NCBI RefSeq assembly: GCF_001619615.1
Contig: NZ_LQQP01000012.1
Location: forward strand, 186,001 to 250,000
Origin: Microbacterium sp. T32
GTDB lineage: Bacteria > Actinomycetota > Actinomycetes > Actinomycetales > Microbacteriaceae
Direction of reading: 5' to 3'
Length of the DNA stretch: 64,000 nt
Position 1 is the first letter of the stretch; every line of letters starts with the position of its first letter. The notes beneath the pieces were generated by a model. It did not search any database and was not told the DNA's origin. It worked only from the letters and a program-made list of their open reading frames with translations. A program made the position numbers and the translations under genes. Shown here piece after piece: positions 1 to 8,952 of this stretch.

Positions 1-1228
1 CTCGCGCGGCGGCGACGCCCTGCGGGCCGAGGGCCGCGGCATCCGGTTCCCCGTCCACGACCAGCGGAACCTGGAGCGGGCGGGCGTCGGGGTGCTCCGC
101 GGCCGTGGCCAGCTCCTCGAACCCGTCGCTCACGACGATGAGCTCGGAGGTCGCCGTGCCGCCGTCGAGCGTGCGGAACGCCGCCTTGCGGCCGCCGTGC
201 GAGGCCTTCTGCGCGGACGCCTTGGCGACGGCGACCCAGGAACCGTCCGCGGCGGCGCGGGCCACGAGCTTGAACACCAGACCGGCGGTGGGCGTACCCG
301 ACCCGGTGACGACCGAGGTGCCGACGCCGTAGCTGTCGACGGGCGAGGCGGCGAGGGCGGCGATCGCGTACTCGTCGAGGTCGCTCGTCACGGTGATCCG
401 CGTGCCGGTGGCGCCGAGTTCGTCGAGGAGCGCGCGCACCTCGCCGGCGACGATCGGGAGGTCGCCCGAGTCGATGCGCACGCCGCCCAGCTCGGTGCCC
501 GCGACGCGCACCGCGGTGCGCACGCCCTCGGGGATGTCGTACGTGTCGATCAGGAGCGTCGTGTCGGTGCCGACGGCGGCGATCTGCGAGCGGAACGCGT
601 CTTCCTCGCTGTCGTGCAGCAGGGTCCAGGCGTGCGCGGCGGTGCCCATGGTCGGCACGCCCCACCGGCGGCCCGCCTCGAGGTTGCTCGTCGCGGAGAA
701 CCCGGCGATGTAGGCGGCACGGGCGGCCGCGACGGCGGATTCCTCGCCGGCGCGGCGCGAGCCCATCTCGGCGAGCGGCCGGTCGCCGGCGGCGACGCTC
801 ATGCGCGCGGCCGCGGTCGCCACCGCGGAGTCGAAGTTCAGAACGCTCAGGGCGAGCGTCTCGAGGATGACGGCCTCGGCGAAGGTCCCCTCGATGGTCA
901 GCAGCGGAGAGCCGGGGAAGTAGATCTCGCCCTCGCGGTAGCCGGTGATCGAGCCCGTGAAGCGGTACCCCTCGAGGAAGTCGAGGGTCGTGGCATCCAC
1001 GATCCGGTTGTCGCGGAGATAGCGCAGTTCGTCGTCGCCGAAGCGGAAGTCGCGGATCGCGTCGAGCAGTCGTCCCGTGCCCGCGACGACGCCGAATCGC
1101 CGCCCGCCCGACAGGCGTCGACCGAACACCTCGAAGACGCAGCGGCGCTCTGCCGTCCCGTCGCGGAGCCCCGCGTCGAGCATCGTGAGTTCGTAGCGGT
1201 CGGTGTGCAGGGCCGTACTGCGGGTCAT
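1..1228 (-). CDS. pncB: nicotinate phosphoribosyltransferase, C-terminus cut by window edge
   Basis: First enzyme of the Preiss-Handler NAD salvage route: nicotinate + PRPP (+ ATP) to nicotinate mononucleotide, in the cytoplasm. The 409 visible residues start [20 protein letters not shown], the family N-terminus with the conserved TDxYxLTM, and include [11 protein letters not shown], the helix [20 protein letters not shown], and [10 protein letters not shown], the PRPP-site region. Family members are about 430-440 residues, so only the last few tens are missing. The ATG is chosen because TAGGCT lies 6 bases upstream, giving a leaderless transcript. It is divergent from murI. The gene has no stop codon inside the window. 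Confidence 0.93.
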   Translation of the reverse strand, partial: MTRSTALHTDRYELTMLDAGLRDGTAERRCVFEVFGRRLSGGRRFGVVAGTGRLLDAIRDFRFGDDELRYLRDNRIVDATTLDFLEGYRFTGSITGYREGEIYFPGSPLLTIEGTFAEAVILETLALSVLNFDSAVATAAARMSVAAGDRPLAEMGSRRAGEESAVAAARAAYIAGFSATSNLEAGRRWGVPTMGTAAHAWTLLHDSEEDAFRSQIAAVGTDTTLLIDTYDIPEGVRTAVRVAGTELGGVRIDSGDLPIVAGEVRALLDELGATGTRITVTSDLDEYAIAALAASPVDSYGVGTSVVTGSGTPTAGLVFKLVARAAADGSWVAVAKASAQKASHGGRKAAFRTLDGGTATSELIVVSDGFEELATAAEHPDARPLQVPLVVDGEPDAAALGPQGVAAAR

Positions 1229-1302
1229 CCCGCCAGCCTATTCCGCGAGGCAGGGCAGCCCCTCGCGCTCTTGACAGGGCGCCGTGGGTAGGCTGGATGC
1301 CT
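1229..1302. promoter_or_regulatory. divergent pncB / murI promoter region
   Basis: On the minus strand TAGGCT ends 6 bases before the pncB ATG. On the plus strand TAGGCT at 1289-1294 lies 8 bases before the second of two in-frame murI ATGs, with TTGACA at 1271-1276 upstream. The spacer is only 12 bases, so TTGACA may not be the matching -35. Both genes look leaderless, which is common in actinobacteria. Seen in sequence; transcription start not measured. Confidence 0.6.
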
Positions 1303-2121
1303 ATGAACGACGCGCCGATCGGCATCTTCGACTCGGGAGTCGGTGGTCTCACCGTCGCCCGCGCGGTCTCGGCGCAGCTGCCGCGGGAGTCGATCCTCTA
1401 CATCGGCGACACCGCGCGCTCGCCCTACGGACCGAAGCCCATCGCCGATGTCCGGCGGTACGCGCTCGAGGTGCTCGACACGCTGGTCGAGCAGGGCGTG
1501 AAGATGCTCGTGATCGCGTGCAACACGGCATCCGCCGCCATGCTTCGCGACGCGCGCGAGCGCTACGACGTCCCGGTCGTCGAGGTGATCGGACCCGCCG
1601 TCCGCACCGCGATGTCGACGACCCGCAACGGCCGCATCGGCGTGATCGGCACGGTCGGCACGATCGGTTCGCGCGCCTACCAGGACATGCTCGAGGTCAA
1701 CGAACGCCTCACGGTCTTCGCCGAGGCGGCACCCCGGTTCGTCGAGTTCGTGGAGGCGGGGGTCACCGACTCGCCCGAGGTGCTCGCGGTCGCGGAGGAG
1801 TACCTCGCGCCGCTCCGTCGCGCCGACGTCGACACGCTGGTCCTGGGTTGCACCCACTACCCGTTCCTCGAGGGCGCCATCAGCTACGTGATGGGGCCCG
1901 AGGTCAGCCTCGTCTCGAGCGACAGCGAGACCGCGAAGGACGTGTACCGGCAGCTCGTGTCAAGCGACCTTCTCGCGGGACCGGATGCCATCCCCACCCA
2001 CCGCTACGAGGCCACGGGTGCGTCCGCCGACGAATTCGTGCGCCTCGCGCATCGCCTGATGGGTCGCGAGATCCGCGACGTGCAGCTGGTGCAGACCGGC
2101 GCCATCGACCTGCCGCGCTGA
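1303..2121 (+). CDS. murI: glutamate racemase
   Basis: Interconverts L- and D-glutamate to supply peptidoglycan synthesis. The 272-residue protein has the family signatures in order: [15 protein letters not shown] at the N-terminus, CNTASA holding the first catalytic Cys near residue 70, and LGCTHYPFL holding the second near residue 185. Length is normal. An in-frame ATG two codons upstream (1297) is possible, but the -10 to start distance favours 1303. It heads a run with rph and rdgB on the same strand, a common actinobacterial order. Confidence 0.95.
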   Translation: MNDAPIGIFDSGVGGLTVARAVSAQLPRESILYIGDTARSPYGPKPIADVRRYALEVLDTLVEQGVKMLVIACNTASAAMLRDARERYDVPVVEVIGPAVRTAMSTTRNGRIGVIGTVGTIGSRAYQDMLEVNERLTVFAEAAPRFVEFVEAGVTDSPEVLAVAEEYLAPLRRADVDTLVLGCTHYPFLEGAISYVMGPEVSLVSSDSETAKDVYRQLVSSDLLAGPDAIPTHRYEATGASADEFVRLAHRLMGREIRDVQLVQTGAIDLPR

Positions 2122-2156
2122 GGCGTGGCATCCATCCCGTTCCCTGGAGGACCCCC

Positions 2157-2882
2157 ATGACCCGCAAAGACGGCCGGACCGACGACGAACTGCGCCCCGT
2201 GACGATCGAGCGCGGGTGGTCGGCGCACGCCGAGGGCTCGGCGCTCATCACGTTCGGCGGCACCAAGGTGCTGTGCACCGCGTCGTTCACGAACGGTGTG
2301 CCGCGCTGGCTCACCGGCAAGGGAAAGGGGTGGGTCACGGCCGAGTACGCGATGCTCCCGCGCGCGACGAACAGCCGCAACGACCGCGAGAGCATCAAGG
2401 GCAAGGTCGGCGGTCGCACGCACGAGATCTCGCGTCTGATCGGCCGCGCGCTGCGCGCCGTGGTCGACACGAAGGCGCTCGGCGAGAACACGATCGTCAT
2501 CGACTGCGACGTGCTGCAGGCCGACGGCGGCACCCGTACCGCGGCGATCACCGGTGCGTACGTCGCTCTCGCGGATGCCATCGCCTGGGGTCGCGAGAAG
2601 AAGTTCATCGCGCAGCGCTCCGAGGTGCTCGTCGATTCGGTCTCGGCCGTGTCGGTCGGCATCATCGACGGCACCCCGATGCTCGACCTCGCCTACGTCG
2701 AGGACGTGCGCGCCGAGACCGACATGAACGTCGTGGTCACCGGCCGGGGCCTGTTCGTCGAGGTGCAGGGCACGGCCGAGGGGGCACCGTTCGACAAGCG
2801 CGAACTCGACCAGCTGCTCGAGCTGGGCGTGAACGGGTGCGCGCAGCTGCGCGACCTGCAGACCGCGGCCCTGAGCGCCTGA
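2157..2882 (+). CDS. rph: ribonuclease PH
   Basis: Phosphorolytic 3'-5' exoribonuclease that trims tRNA 3' ends. The 241-residue length fits the family. Visible signatures are [19 protein letters not shown] at the N-terminus, [17 protein letters not shown], and [20 protein letters not shown], which carries the phosphate-binding region, followed by [20 protein letters not shown] good Shine-Dalgarno, CTGGAGGA, lies just before the ATG. It sits between murI and rdgB, which begins one base after this stop codon. Confidence 0.95.
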   Translation: MTRKDGRTDDELRPVTIERGWSAHAEGSALITFGGTKVLCTASFTNGVPRWLTGKGKGWVTAEYAMLPRATNSRNDRESIKGKVGGRTHEISRLIGRALRAVVDTKALGENTIVIDCDVLQADGGTRTAAITGAYVALADAIAWGREKKFIAQRSEVLVDSVSAVSVGIIDGTPMLDLAYVEDVRAETDMNVVVTGRGLFVEVQGTAEGAPFDKRELDQLLELGVNGCAQLRDLQTAALSA

Positions 2883-2883
2883 C

Positions 2884-3480
2884 ATGGCCCGCGTCGTTTT
2901 GGCCACGCACAACCCGCACAAGGTCGAGGAGTTCCAGGCGATCGTCGCCGCGACCCGCCCCGACCTCGAGGTCGTCGGGTACGACGGTCCCGAGCCGGTC
3001 GAGGACGGCGTCACGTTCGCCGCCAACGCGCTCATCAAGGCTCGCGCGGCGGCCGCCCACACGGGGCTCCCCGCATTGGCCGACGACTCGGGTGTCGCGG
3101 TGGACGTCCTGGGCGGATCGCCCGGTGTGTTCTCGGCCTACTGGGCAGGGCACAGGAAGGATGCCACGGCCAACCTCGAGCTGCTCCTCGACCAGCTCTC
3201 CGATGTCGCCGATCCGCACCGCACGGCGCAGTTCGTGTCGGTCATCGCGCTCGTGCGCCCGGACGGCACCGAGGACACGGTCGAGGGCCGCTGGCCCGGC
3301 CGCCTCGCGACGGCGCCGGCCGGTCCGGGCGGCTTCGGCTACGACCCGATCTTCATCCCGGACGGGCAGGATGCCGCATCCGAGCGCACGGTCGGGGAGT
3401 GGTCTGCGGAGGAGAAGAACGCCGCGTCTCATCGCGCGCGCGCGTTCCGCGGCCTGGTGCCGCTGCTGCAGACGCTCTGA
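2884..3480 (+). CDS. rdgB: non-canonical purine NTP pyrophosphatase (RdgB/HAM1)
   Basis: Hydrolyses ITP, dITP and XTP to the monophosphates, keeping deaminated purines out of DNA and RNA. The 198-residue protein begins ARVVLATHNPHKVEEF, the family T-x-N-x-x-K motif, then has ALADDSGVAVDVLGGSPGV, and near the C-terminus GGFGYDPIFIP. Start and stop are unambiguous. It follows rph with no usable spacer, so the two are very likely cotranscribed and coupled. Confidence 0.95.
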   Translation: MARVVLATHNPHKVEEFQAIVAATRPDLEVVGYDGPEPVEDGVTFAANALIKARAAAAHTGLPALADDSGVAVDVLGGSPGVFSAYWAGHRKDATANLELLLDQLSDVADPHRTAQFVSVIALVRPDGTEDTVEGRWPGRLATAPAGPGGFGYDPIFIPDGQDAASERTVGEWSAEEKNAASHRARAFRGLVPLLQTL

Positions 3481-3556
3481 GGTTCGCGGCCCGAGAGCGA
3501 GAACCGCTCTCATTCCCGACTACGCGCAAACGCCTCCCCACCCGACGGCCCGGCTC

Positions 3557-3568
3557 TAGCCTGGATCC
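3557..3568 (+). promoter_or_regulatory. leaderless promoter of the CDF transporter
   Basis: TAGCCT at 3557-3562 is followed by six bases and the ATG, the same geometry as pncB, yaeQ and hisN here. No separate ribosome-binding site is seen. Confidence 0.5.
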
Positions 3569-4486
3569 ATGCACGATCACGCACCCGCCGGCGGCATCCG
3601 CGATGCCGGGAACCGACGCCTGCTCGCGATCGCGCTGAGCCTCACCGCCACCGTGATGGTGGTCCAGGTCGTGGGTGCGGTCCTCACCGGCTCGCTCGCG
3701 CTGCTCGCCGATGCGGCGCACATGTTCACCGACGCCGCCGCGCTCGTCGTTGCGCTCATCGCGACGGCGATCGCCGCGCGTCCGGCCGATGACCGCCGCA
3801 CGTTCGGATACCAGCGCGCCGAGGTGCTCGGGGCGCTCATCAACGGCATCGTGCTCATCGTGCTGAGCCTGTGGGTCGCGTTCGAGGCCGTGCAGCGGCT
3901 GCTCACGCCGGCCGAGGCCCAGGTGCAGGGTGGCCTGATGCTCGTCGTCGCCGTCGTGGGTTTGCTCGCGAACGCCGTGTCGATGTGGCTGCTCGGGCGC
4001 GCCCAGAAGCGCAGCATCAACGTGCGCGGCGCGTACCTCGAGGTGCTGGGCGACCTCATCGGCTCCGCAGCGGTGATCGTCGCGGCGATCGTGATCGTCA
4101 CGACCGGATTCGTGCAGGCGGATGCCATCGCCTCCCTGTTCATCGCGGTCCTGATCGTCCCGCGGGCCGTCGGTCTGCTGCGGGAGGTCATGGCGGTGCT
4201 CACCGAGTCGGCGCCGACCGGGGTGCACGTGTCGGAGATCCGTGAGCACCTGCGCGGGGCAGATGGCGTCGTCGACGTCCACGACGTCCACGTGTGGCAG
4301 CTCACGCGCGGAGCGCCGGTGTTCAGCGCGCACGTCGTCGTGGAGGAGGCGGCCCTGACCGACGGCCGGGCCGCGCGGATCCTGGCCTCCCTCCAGACGT
4401 GCCTCGCCGACCACTTCGACGTCGAGCACTCCACGTTCCAGCTCGAACCCGCCGGACACGTCGAGCACGACGCGCAGCACGCGTGA
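3569..4486 (+). CDS. cation diffusion facilitator (CzcD/ZitB-type) transporter
   Basis: Proton-coupled efflux of divalent metal, typically Zn(II), across the cytoplasmic membrane. The 305-residue protein has a short His-containing N-terminus (HDHAP), six predicted membrane helices, and the paired metal-site motifs LADAAHMFTDA in helix 2 and an Asp-bearing stretch in helix 5. GYQRAEVLGALINGIVL in the middle is typical of the ZitB subgroup. A cytoplasmic ferredoxin-like domain follows residue 210. Metal specificity cannot be read from sequence. Convergent with ligD, with 3 bases between the stops. Confidence 0.9.
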   Translation: MHDHAPAGGIRDAGNRRLLAIALSLTATVMVVQVVGAVLTGSLALLADAAHMFTDAAALVVALIATAIAARPADDRRTFGYQRAEVLGALINGIVLIVLSLWVAFEAVQRLLTPAEAQVQGGLMLVVAVVGLLANAVSMWLLGRAQKRSINVRGAYLEVLGDLIGSAAVIVAAIVIVTTGFVQADAIASLFIAVLIVPRAVGLLREVMAVLTESAPTGVHVSEIREHLRGADGVVDVHDVHVWQLTRGAPVFSAHVVVEEAALTDGRAARILASLQTCLADHFDVEHSTFQLEPAGHVEHDAQHA

Positions 4487-4489
4487 CGC

Positions 4490-6892
4490 TCAGTCCTCGC
4501 GGACGACGTCCGCCGGGTCCTTGTCGGGCCGCAGGCCGCGCCAGCGCGCCTGGCGCAGGATGCCACCGGGCGTGAACTCGGCGAACTCCACCTCGCCCAC
4601 GAGGTCGGGACGCACCCAGAGGGCATCGCGGGCGTCGGCCGCGGGGACACCGACGAACGGGTCGGCATCCGTTCGGAGGGGCTCCAGCAGCGCGGACAGG
4701 CGCGCGAGCGTCTGCTCGCCGAACCCCGAACCGACGCGCCCGGCGTACTGCAGGCCGTCGGCCGTGGGCACGCCGACCAGCAGCGACCCGATCGTTCCCG
4801 CGCGGTTCCCTTTGCCAGGACGGATGCCGCCGATGACGACCTCCTGCGTGCGGGAGTGCTTGACCTTGAGCCAGCGGTCCGAGCGCTCACCGCGCCGGTA
4901 GGGGGCGCCGGGATCCTTCACGACGATGCCCTCGAGCCCGAAACGTCCGCTCGCCGCGAGCGCCGCCTCGACGTCGTCGAACACCGGCGGCACGACGACG
5001 ACGGCCGCCGCGTCCGCCGCGAGGCGCTCGAGGATCTCGCGGCGTTCCACTAGCGTCAACCCCGTGACGACGCGGCCCTCGGCCTCGAGGACGTCGAACA
5101 GGTAAAGATGCACAGGGGTGCGGGCGGCCTCGTGCGCGATCTCGCGCGCCTGGGCGAGGTTCATGCGCCTCTGCAGCAGCGGGAAGCTCGGCCGCCCCTG
5201 TGCGTCGAGGGCGACGATCTCCCCGTCGATCACCGCGGGAGCCGCGCCCAGACCGAGGTCGACGGACGTGAGCTCGGGGTAGGTGGCGGTCATCTCGTTG
5301 CCGTTGCGGGACCGCAGCCGGAGGCGCTGTCCGTCCCACATCCCGATCCCGCGGATGCCATCCCACTTCATCTCCACCCACTCCCGGCCCCAGCGCTCCG
5401 CGGCGGCGCGCGCCAAACCGGGCGTGGACGAGGTGGCGAGCATGGGGCGGAGGTCGGCGGCGGCCGTCGGCGCCGGGGGAGCGGGATCCGCGCGGGGCAC
5501 GACGGCCGGCCCCTCGCCCTGCGGTCGACCCTCGGCATCCGTCTTCATCCGGTGGAGCAGCCACTGCGACTTCTCGCCCGAGCCCTCGGTGCGGATGAGC
5601 GCGAGCCGAACCCGGCCGAGCGGCCCGTCGGGGCGACCGGTGAGGGTCGCGATGACCTCGTCGTCGCGCCACTTCTCGAGCTCGTAGGTGCCGGTGTCCC
5701 AGACGGTCATGGTGCCCGCGCCGTACTGTCCGCGCGGGATCTCGCCCGCGAAGTCGAGGTACTGCATCGGGTGATCCTCGGTCATCACCGCGAGGCTGTT
5801 CTTGCCGGTCGTCGGTGGAACCCCTTTCGGCACCGCCCAGCTGACCAGCACGCCGTCGCGTTCGAGTCGCAGATCCCAGTGCAGGCGCGACGCGTGATGC
5901 TCCTGGATGACGAAGCGGGGGAGTCCGTCACCCGCCGCTTCGGCGTGCGGGGCGTCGGGCACCGGTTCGGGCGTGCGCCCGGCGGTGCGCTTCGCGATGT
6001 AGGCGCGGAGGGGTCCGTCGACCGGGTCGATGGCGGCCAGCGGGTCGCCCGTGCGCTCGAGGACCTCGTGGAACAGCAGATGCCGCAGCCCCGGATCGTC
6101 GAGCTCCTCCCACGTGCGAGGCGCGGCGACCGTCGGCTCGGCGCGGCCGCGCAGCGAGTACGGCGCGATCGTCGTCTTCGAGCCGTTGTTCTGGCTCCAG
6201 TCGATGAACACCTTGCCGGGGCGCGCGGCCTTGGACATCTGACTCACGACGAGGTCGGAGTGGTCGGCCTCGATCGCGCGGGCCAGTTCCTTCGCGACGG
6301 CGCTGACCGCGTCGCTCGTCTGCCGTCCGTCGAGGTGCGCGTAGAGATGGATGCCCTTGCTGCCACTGGTGACCGGCGACGGGGCCAGGCCGATGTCGAC
6401 CAGGATCGCCCGCGCCCACCGGGCGACCTCGGCGCACTCCGCGAGCCCGACGCCCGGGCCCGGGTCGAGGTCCAGGACGATCCGGTCGGGGTTCAGCCGG
6501 GTCCCCGCGGCGTCGAACCGCCACTGCGGCACGTGCAGCTCGAGGCTCGCGACCTGCGCGAGATACACGAGCGCCGGCACGTTCTCGACGAGCGGGTAGT
6601 CCTTGGCGCCGGACGAATGGTCGATCGGATGCCGTGGCATCCATGCCGGCGCTCCGGGTTCGAGCGCCTTCGCGAAGAAGGGTTCACCCGGCTCGGTGGC
6701 GGTTCCCACCCCGTCGGGCCAGCGCTTCCGCGTCACCGGACGCCCGCGGACGTGGGGGAGCAGCCGCGGCGCGATGCGGCTGTAGTAGTCGATGACCTCG
6801 CCCTTGGTGGTCCCCGTCTCGGGGTACAGCACCTTGTCGAGGTTGGACAGGCGCAGCCGACGGCCGTCGATGCGCACCGTCTGCTCCGCCAT
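4490..6892 (-). CDS. ligD: multifunctional ATP-dependent DNA ligase D
   Basis: NHEJ end-processing and ligation enzyme that works with Ku. The 800 residues show the mycobacterial-type order Pol-PE-Lig. The polymerase/primase domain (about 1-290) has DLDPGPG metal ligands and SGSKGIHLY. The 3'-phosphoesterase domain (about 325-470) has HHASRLHWDLRLERDG. The ligase domain (about 485-800) has the AMP-accepting KWDG. The ATG beginning MAEQTVRIDGRRL is chosen over longer in-frame extensions because family alignment starts there and TACGCT lies 6 bases upstream. Divergent from ku. Confidence 0.95.
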   Translation of the reverse strand: MAEQTVRIDGRRLRLSNLDKVLYPETGTTKGEVIDYYSRIAPRLLPHVRGRPVTRKRWPDGVGTATEPGEPFFAKALEPGAPAWMPRHPIDHSSGAKDYPLVENVPALVYLAQVASLELHVPQWRFDAAGTRLNPDRIVLDLDPGPGVGLAECAEVARWARAILVDIGLAPSPVTSGSKGIHLYAHLDGRQTSDAVSAVAKELARAIEADHSDLVVSQMSKAARPGKVFIDWSQNNGSKTTIAPYSLRGRAEPTVAAPRTWEELDDPGLRHLLFHEVLERTGDPLAAIDPVDGPLRAYIAKRTAGRTPEPVPDAPHAEAAGDGLPRFVIQEHHASRLHWDLRLERDGVLVSWAVPKGVPPTTGKNSLAVMTEDHPMQYLDFAGEIPRGQYGAGTMTVWDTGTYELEKWRDDEVIATLTGRPDGPLGRVRLALIRTEGSGEKSQWLLHRMKTDAEGRPQGEGPAVVPRADPAPPAPTAAADLRPMLATSSTPGLARAAAERWGREWVEMKWDGIRGIGMWDGQRLRLRSRNGNEMTATYPELTSVDLGLGAAPAVIDGEIVALDAQGRPSFPLLQRRMNLAQAREIAHEAARTPVHLYLFDVLEAEGRVVTGLTLVERREILERLAADAAAVVVVPPVFDDVEAALAASGRFGLEGIVVKDPGAPYRRGERSDRWLKVKHSRTQEVVIGGIRPGKGNRAGTIGSLLVGVPTADGLQYAGRVGSGFGEQTLARLSALLEPLRTDADPFVGVPAADARDALWVRPDLVGEVEFAEFTPGGILRQARWRGLRPDKDPADVVRED

Positions 6893-6932
6893 CGCCCCAG
6901 CGTAGAGCGGTGGAGCCGAGGGATGCCGCGGG

Positions 6933-7028
6933 CTTGCGCCCCACAACTCCTGCACAGCCCCGCCCCGGCGTCGGTTTCTCCGCGGCGCACCCGTCTTCGC
7001 AGGAGTTGTGCGCCTCCGCGGGCGCAAG
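6933..7028. repeat. interrupted inverted repeat in the ligD-ku intergenic region
   Basis: CACAACTCCTGC at 6942-6953 is the exact reverse complement of GCAGGAGTTGTG at 6999-7010. An outer pair, CTTGCGCC at 6933-6940 and GGCGCAAG at 7021-7028, is also exact. The arms are about 45 bases apart and lie between the two divergent NHEJ genes. This could be an operator pair for a shared regulator or a dispersed genomic repeat; the sequence alone cannot decide. Confidence 0.7.
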
Positions 7029-7068
7029 GGTCTCGGCATCCGGGGTGCCGGGGGTGTTCACTGGACGC

Positions 7069-7932
7069 ATGCGATCGATCTGGAAAGGCGCGCTGACCTT
7101 CGGCCTGGTCAACGTGCCCGTCAAGGTGTACTCGGCCACCGAGGACCACGACGTCCCGCTGCACCAGGTGCACAACAAGGACGGCGGGCGCATCCGCTAC
7201 CAGCGCATCTGCGAGGTCGACGGTGAGGTCGTGCCGTATCAGGACATCGACCGTGCGTACGACGACGGCGAGCAGACGGTCGTCCTGACCAAGGACGATC
7301 TCGCGTCGCTCCCGAGCGAGCGCAGCCGCGAGATCGAGGTGGTCGAGTTCGTCCCGAGCGACCAGGTCGACCTGCTCACGCTCGACAAGGCGTACTACCT
7401 CGAACCCGACTCGTCGTCGCCCAAGGCGTACGTGCTGCTGCGGAAGACGCTCGAGCAGACCGACCGCACCGCGATCGTCCGGTTCTCGCTGCGACAGAAG
7501 ACCCGGCTCGCGGCGCTGCGCACCCGCGGCGACGTCCTCGTGCTGCAGACGCTGCTGTGGGCCGACGAGGTGCGCGCGGCGGAATTCCCCTCGCTCGACG
7601 AGGACGTCCGCATCTCGGCGAAGGAACTGGAGATGTCGGCTTCCCTCGTCGAGAGTTTCTCGAAGGACTTCGATCCCGAAGAGTTCGGCGACGAGTACCA
7701 AAAGGAACTGCGCATGCTGATCGACGCGAAGCTCGAGCAGGGCGAAGCCATCGACACGGCCGCCACCTTCGGAGAACAGGATGCCGATGACGACGGAGGC
7801 GAGGTCATCGATCTGATGGAGGCGCTCCGCGCGAGCGTCGAGCGCAGCCGTGCCGCGCGCTCGGGGAAGGCCGAGGAGACCGCGCCGAAGAAGAAGGCGG
7901 AGCCGAAGAAGAAGGCGTCGAAGGCGTCCTGA
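7069..7932 (+). CDS. ku: Ku homodimeric DNA end-binding protein
   Basis: Binds double-strand DNA ends and recruits LigD for non-homologous end joining. The 287-residue protein begins MRSIWKGALTFGLVNVPVKV, a hallmark of bacterial Ku, and carries the beta-barrel ring region with LHQVHNKDGGRIRYQRICEV. The C-terminus is a Lys/Ala-rich tail (KKKAEPKKKASKAS) like the DNA-binding extensions of some actinobacterial Ku proteins. TTCACT ends 6 bases before the ATG, so it may be leaderless. Divergent from ligD. Confidence 0.95.
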   Translation: MRSIWKGALTFGLVNVPVKVYSATEDHDVPLHQVHNKDGGRIRYQRICEVDGEVVPYQDIDRAYDDGEQTVVLTKDDLASLPSERSREIEVVEFVPSDQVDLLTLDKAYYLEPDSSSPKAYVLLRKTLEQTDRTAIVRFSLRQKTRLAALRTRGDVLVLQTLLWADEVRAAEFPSLDEDVRISAKELEMSASLVESFSKDFDPEEFGDEYQKELRMLIDAKLEQGEAIDTAATFGEQDADDDGGEVIDLMEALRASVERSRAARSGKAEETAPKKKAEPKKKASKAS

Positions 7933-7938
7933 GCGGGC

Positions 7939-8688
7939 TCAGTGCGCGCGGTGGTCGCCGTCCTCGAGCGTCTTCGGGTCGAGGACGAGCGACGCGGAGT
8001 CGGTGGAAACACCCGCCGCGGCCTCGCGCTTCGCCGCCGCGCGCTCGCGGAAGTAGTGCACCGCGATGAAGATCGCGGTGCCGGCGACGGCGGCGAGCAG
8101 GATGACGTCGATGTATTCGGTGACGATGTCGCGCACGAACGGGATGTAGCCCACGGCGTAGCCCAGCATCGTCAGGCCGATGCCCCAGATGATGGCCCCG
8201 ATGAGGTTGTAGAGCGAGTACTTGCGCCACGGCATGTGGCCGACGCCGGCCGCGATGGGCGCGAAGGTGCGCACGACCGGAACGAACCGGGCGAGGATGA
8301 CCGTGATGCCGCCGAAGCGCTCGAAGAACGCGTTCGTGCGTTCGACGTTCTTCCGGCTGAAGATGCCGGAATCCTTGCGCTCGAAGATCGACGGCCCCGC
8401 CTTATGGCCGATGAAATACCCGACCTCGCCACCGATGAACGCCGCGACGCCGATCGCCAGGGCGACCCACCACGCGTTGATCCCGAACACGCCGTTCGGC
8501 GCCGCGGGGGTGGAGTGCGACAGCAGCCCCGCCATGATCAGCAGCGTGTCGCCCGGCAGCAGGAAGCCGATCAGAAGACCCGTCTCGGCGAAGATGATGA
8601 AGCACACCACGAGGAGGGCCCACGGCTGCGAGTTGGTGATGATGGCGGCCGGGTCCAGCCAGGGGAGCAGGCCTGCGGAGTGGATCAC
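7939..8688 (-). CDS. DedA-family membrane protein
   Basis: Member of the DedA/VTT membrane family, whose characterised members include undecaprenyl-phosphate flippases. The 249-residue protein has several hydrophobic helices and the family core ERFGGITVILARFVPVVRTFAPIAAGVGHM. The GTG giving VIHSAGLLPWLDP is chosen because the open frame upstream runs into the tRNA-Leu gene and cannot be coding. Convergent with ku, 6 bases apart. Confidence 0.88.
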   Translation of the reverse strand: MIHSAGLLPWLDPAAIITNSQPWALLVVCFIIFAETGLLIGFLLPGDTLLIMAGLLSHSTPAAPNGVFGINAWWVALAIGVAAFIGGEVGYFIGHKAGPSIFERKDSGIFSRKNVERTNAFFERFGGITVILARFVPVVRTFAPIAAGVGHMPWRKYSLYNLIGAIIWGIGLTMLGYAVGYIPFVRDIVTEYIDVILLAAVAGTAIFIAVHYFRERAAAKREAAAGVSTDSASLVLDPKTLEDGDHRAH

Positions 8689-8744
8689 ATCGGTCCCGTC
8701 GGGTCGGTCGGGTAAGAGAATTGGTGTCGCGGAAGGGACGTCCG

Positions 8745-8826
8745 TGCGGAAGGGGGGACTTGAACCCCCACGCCCGAAGGCACAGGAACCTAAATCCTGC
8801 GTGTCTGCCGGTTTCACCACTCCCGC
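8745..8826 (-). tRNA. tRNA-Leu (anticodon UAG)
   Basis: On the minus strand the acceptor arms GCGGGAG and CTTCCGC pair fully with one G-U, followed by discriminator A. The anticodon stem CAGGA/TCCTG encloses the loop TTTAGGT, giving anticodon TAG. GGTTCAAGTCC forms the T arm, and the long variable arm fits the Leu class. The 3' CCA is not encoded. Confidence 0.93.
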
Positions 8827-8952
8827 GAGTGACCTCATTGTAGGGCCGAGCGGAGCGCGCTCCATGTGAAGAGGCCGTCAACCCGTGGCCGCGATCGCGG
8901 GTGACGGGCGTGTCGCGGGAATGCCCGCGCAACCTCGCGTCTTGGCATCGGT

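Noticed and set aside
7939..8865. Longer DedA reading frame
   Set aside because: The extension crosses tRNA-Leu, so the GTG at 8688 is used.
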